A stretch of DNA of 6,377 nucleotides from CAVPRW01 sp046727435 [NCBI: bacterium] (GTDB taxonomy: Bacteria; Tectomicrobia; Entotheonellia; J063): assembly GCA_046727435.1 (NCBI GenBank), contig JBKPCR010000058.1:1-6377 (forward strand), written 5' to 3'. Under the pieces are notes generated by a model. It ran no database searches. It worked only from the letters and a program-made list of their open reading frames with translations, and was not told the DNA's origin. Both the position numbers and the translations under genes were made by a program. Shown one piece after another: positions 5,799 through 6,377 of this stretch. Numbering within the stretch: position 1 is the first letter of the stretch; every line of letters starts with the position of its first letter.

Positions 5799-6377
5799 TT
5801 AGTGTCGCCCGGCGCCTCCAGGCGTCGGTGCTGCCGGCGGGAAATATTCGGCGACTGGGATTTCGATGACGCTTGGGCCATCCAGCGTCAGTGCCTCCCT
5901 CACGGCCGACGCGATGTCCTGCGGTCGCTCGACATAAAATCCGCGGGCGCCGTAGACCTCTGCCAGCTTGTCAAAGCGTGGGTTAACGAGATCGACACCG
6001 ATATATTTTTGATTGAAGAGGCGTTGTTGCTGGGCCTTCTCCGCTCCGTGGCAGCGATTATTCAAGACGATGCTGACCAGGGGGATGTTCCAGCGCACGG
6101 CGGTATTGATCTCCTGTGAGGTATATAAAAATCCGCCGTCCCCCTGGAGGCTAATGGCAGTGCGGTCAGGACATCCGAGCTTGGTGCCCAGGCCGACGCA
6201 ATATCCCATGCCCAGGCCACCGTGCCCGGCATAGTTGAACATCGTGCGTGGTACCTCAAAGCGCAGTCGATCGTAGCCCAAGCCGGGCGCCACTCCAGCA
6301 TCGATCGTCACCATACAATCACGCGGCAGCGCTTTGAGCAGCTCGGGATACACGCGCTGCGGCATCATGGGCTCGCC
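5799..6377 (-). CDS. Thiamine-diphosphate-dependent enzyme, C-terminal domain (partial)
   Basis: The last 192 residues and the TAA are present. The frame stays open to the right edge, so the true start lies outside; the ATGs near 6368 are internal, being preceded in frame by Gly-Glu-Pro. Full relatives (acetolactate synthase, benzoylformate decarboxylase and similar) have about 550-600 residues, so about two thirds is missing. Visible parts of the C-terminal ThDP domain are VTIDAG (23-28), YAGHGGLGMGYCVGLG (49-64), and the cofactor motif GDGG (79-82) with NN at 106-107, whose Asp and Asn bind Mg2+. Also present are the flexible EKAQQQRLFNQKYIGVDLVNP segment (113-133) and KLAEVYGARGFYVERP (137-152). 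The tail is Pro/Gly-rich. The reaction cannot be told without the N-terminal part. It lies upstream of the MetE-like gene on the same strand. Confidence 0.9.
   Translation of the reverse strand, partial: GEPMMPQRVYPELLKALPRDCMVTIDAGVAPGLGYDRLRFEVPRTMFNYAGHGGLGMGYCVGLGTKLGCPDRTAISLQGDGGFLYTSQEINTAVRWNIPLVSIVLNNRCHGAEKAQQQRLFNQKYIGVDLVNPRFDKLAEVYGARGFYVERPQDIASAVREALTLDGPSVIEIPVAEYFPPAAPTPGGAGRH

Noticed and set aside
5421-6119. 232-residue plus-strand open frame
   Set aside because: It runs antisense through the MetE-like gene, the repeat and the ThDP gene, is rich in Ser/Arg, and its middle (RERAGVRG, PHPNPSPRGRE) is the palindromic repeat translated. Both overlapped genes have clear family motifs.
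1-6377. CRISPR, tRNA, rRNA, intact insertion sequence or defence/toxin-antitoxin genes
   Set aside because: No spaced direct repeats, no cloverleaf or rRNA-like stretch, and no transposase, nuclease or toxin motif seen in any credible gene.

Overview
The window holds seven protein-coding genes on both strands of moderately GC-rich bacterial DNA (my impression is high 50s to 60 % G+C). Gene content is a mix of NHL-repeat propeller, stand-alone MOSC protein, EI24-family membrane protein, alkaline-phosphatase-superfamily phosphodiesterase, short MetE-like enzyme and ThDP enzyme. Together with a copy of the intergenic GGGAGAGGG/GGGTGAGGGG-type repeat, this suggests an environmental bacterium of the uncultured soil, sediment or sponge type (Tectomicrobia, Desulfobacterota/Binatota or NC10-like). 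That placement is inference from gene flavour; there is no rRNA or marker gene to prove it.

Layout from left to right. A cytoplasmic-looking six-bladed NHL propeller (88-1188, +) is followed by two consecutive strong hairpins (1205-1234 and 1248-1293). About 250 nt of further gene-free, fold-rich DNA then leads into a small MOSC-domain protein (1547-2026, +). Convergent to it is a two-gene minus-strand unit: a 100-residue Cys-rich zinc-ribbon-like protein (2840-3142) followed by an EI24/CysZ-like four-helix membrane protein (2084-2779), with a perfect 16-bp dyad between them. Diverging from that unit, with only 58 nt between starts, is a phosphodiesterase/nucleotide-pyrophosphatase-like enzyme (3201-4493, +) that may be translated from a leaderless transcript. 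It converges, with an 8-nt gap, on a core-MetE-type zinc methyltransferase (4502-5662, -). Upstream of that, in the same direction, lies the C-terminal ThDP-binding domain of an acetolactate-synthase-family enzyme (5799-6377, -) cut by the window edge. The 136 nt between these last two genes carry a compound inverted repeat.

Functional links are weak. The only likely co-transcribed pairs are the Cys-rich protein with the EI24 protein, and the ThDP enzyme with the MetE-like enzyme. The latter pair could act in one C1/keto-acid pathway, but nothing in the sequence names the substrate. Several start codons are moved here from the longest open frame, because Shine-Dalgarno sites or repeat-derived codons show that the long versions are wrong. 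I see no rRNA, tRNA, CRISPR array, intact insertion sequence or defence system. The least explained material is non-coding: the 358-nt gap 1189-1546 and the compound repeat at 5689-5781.
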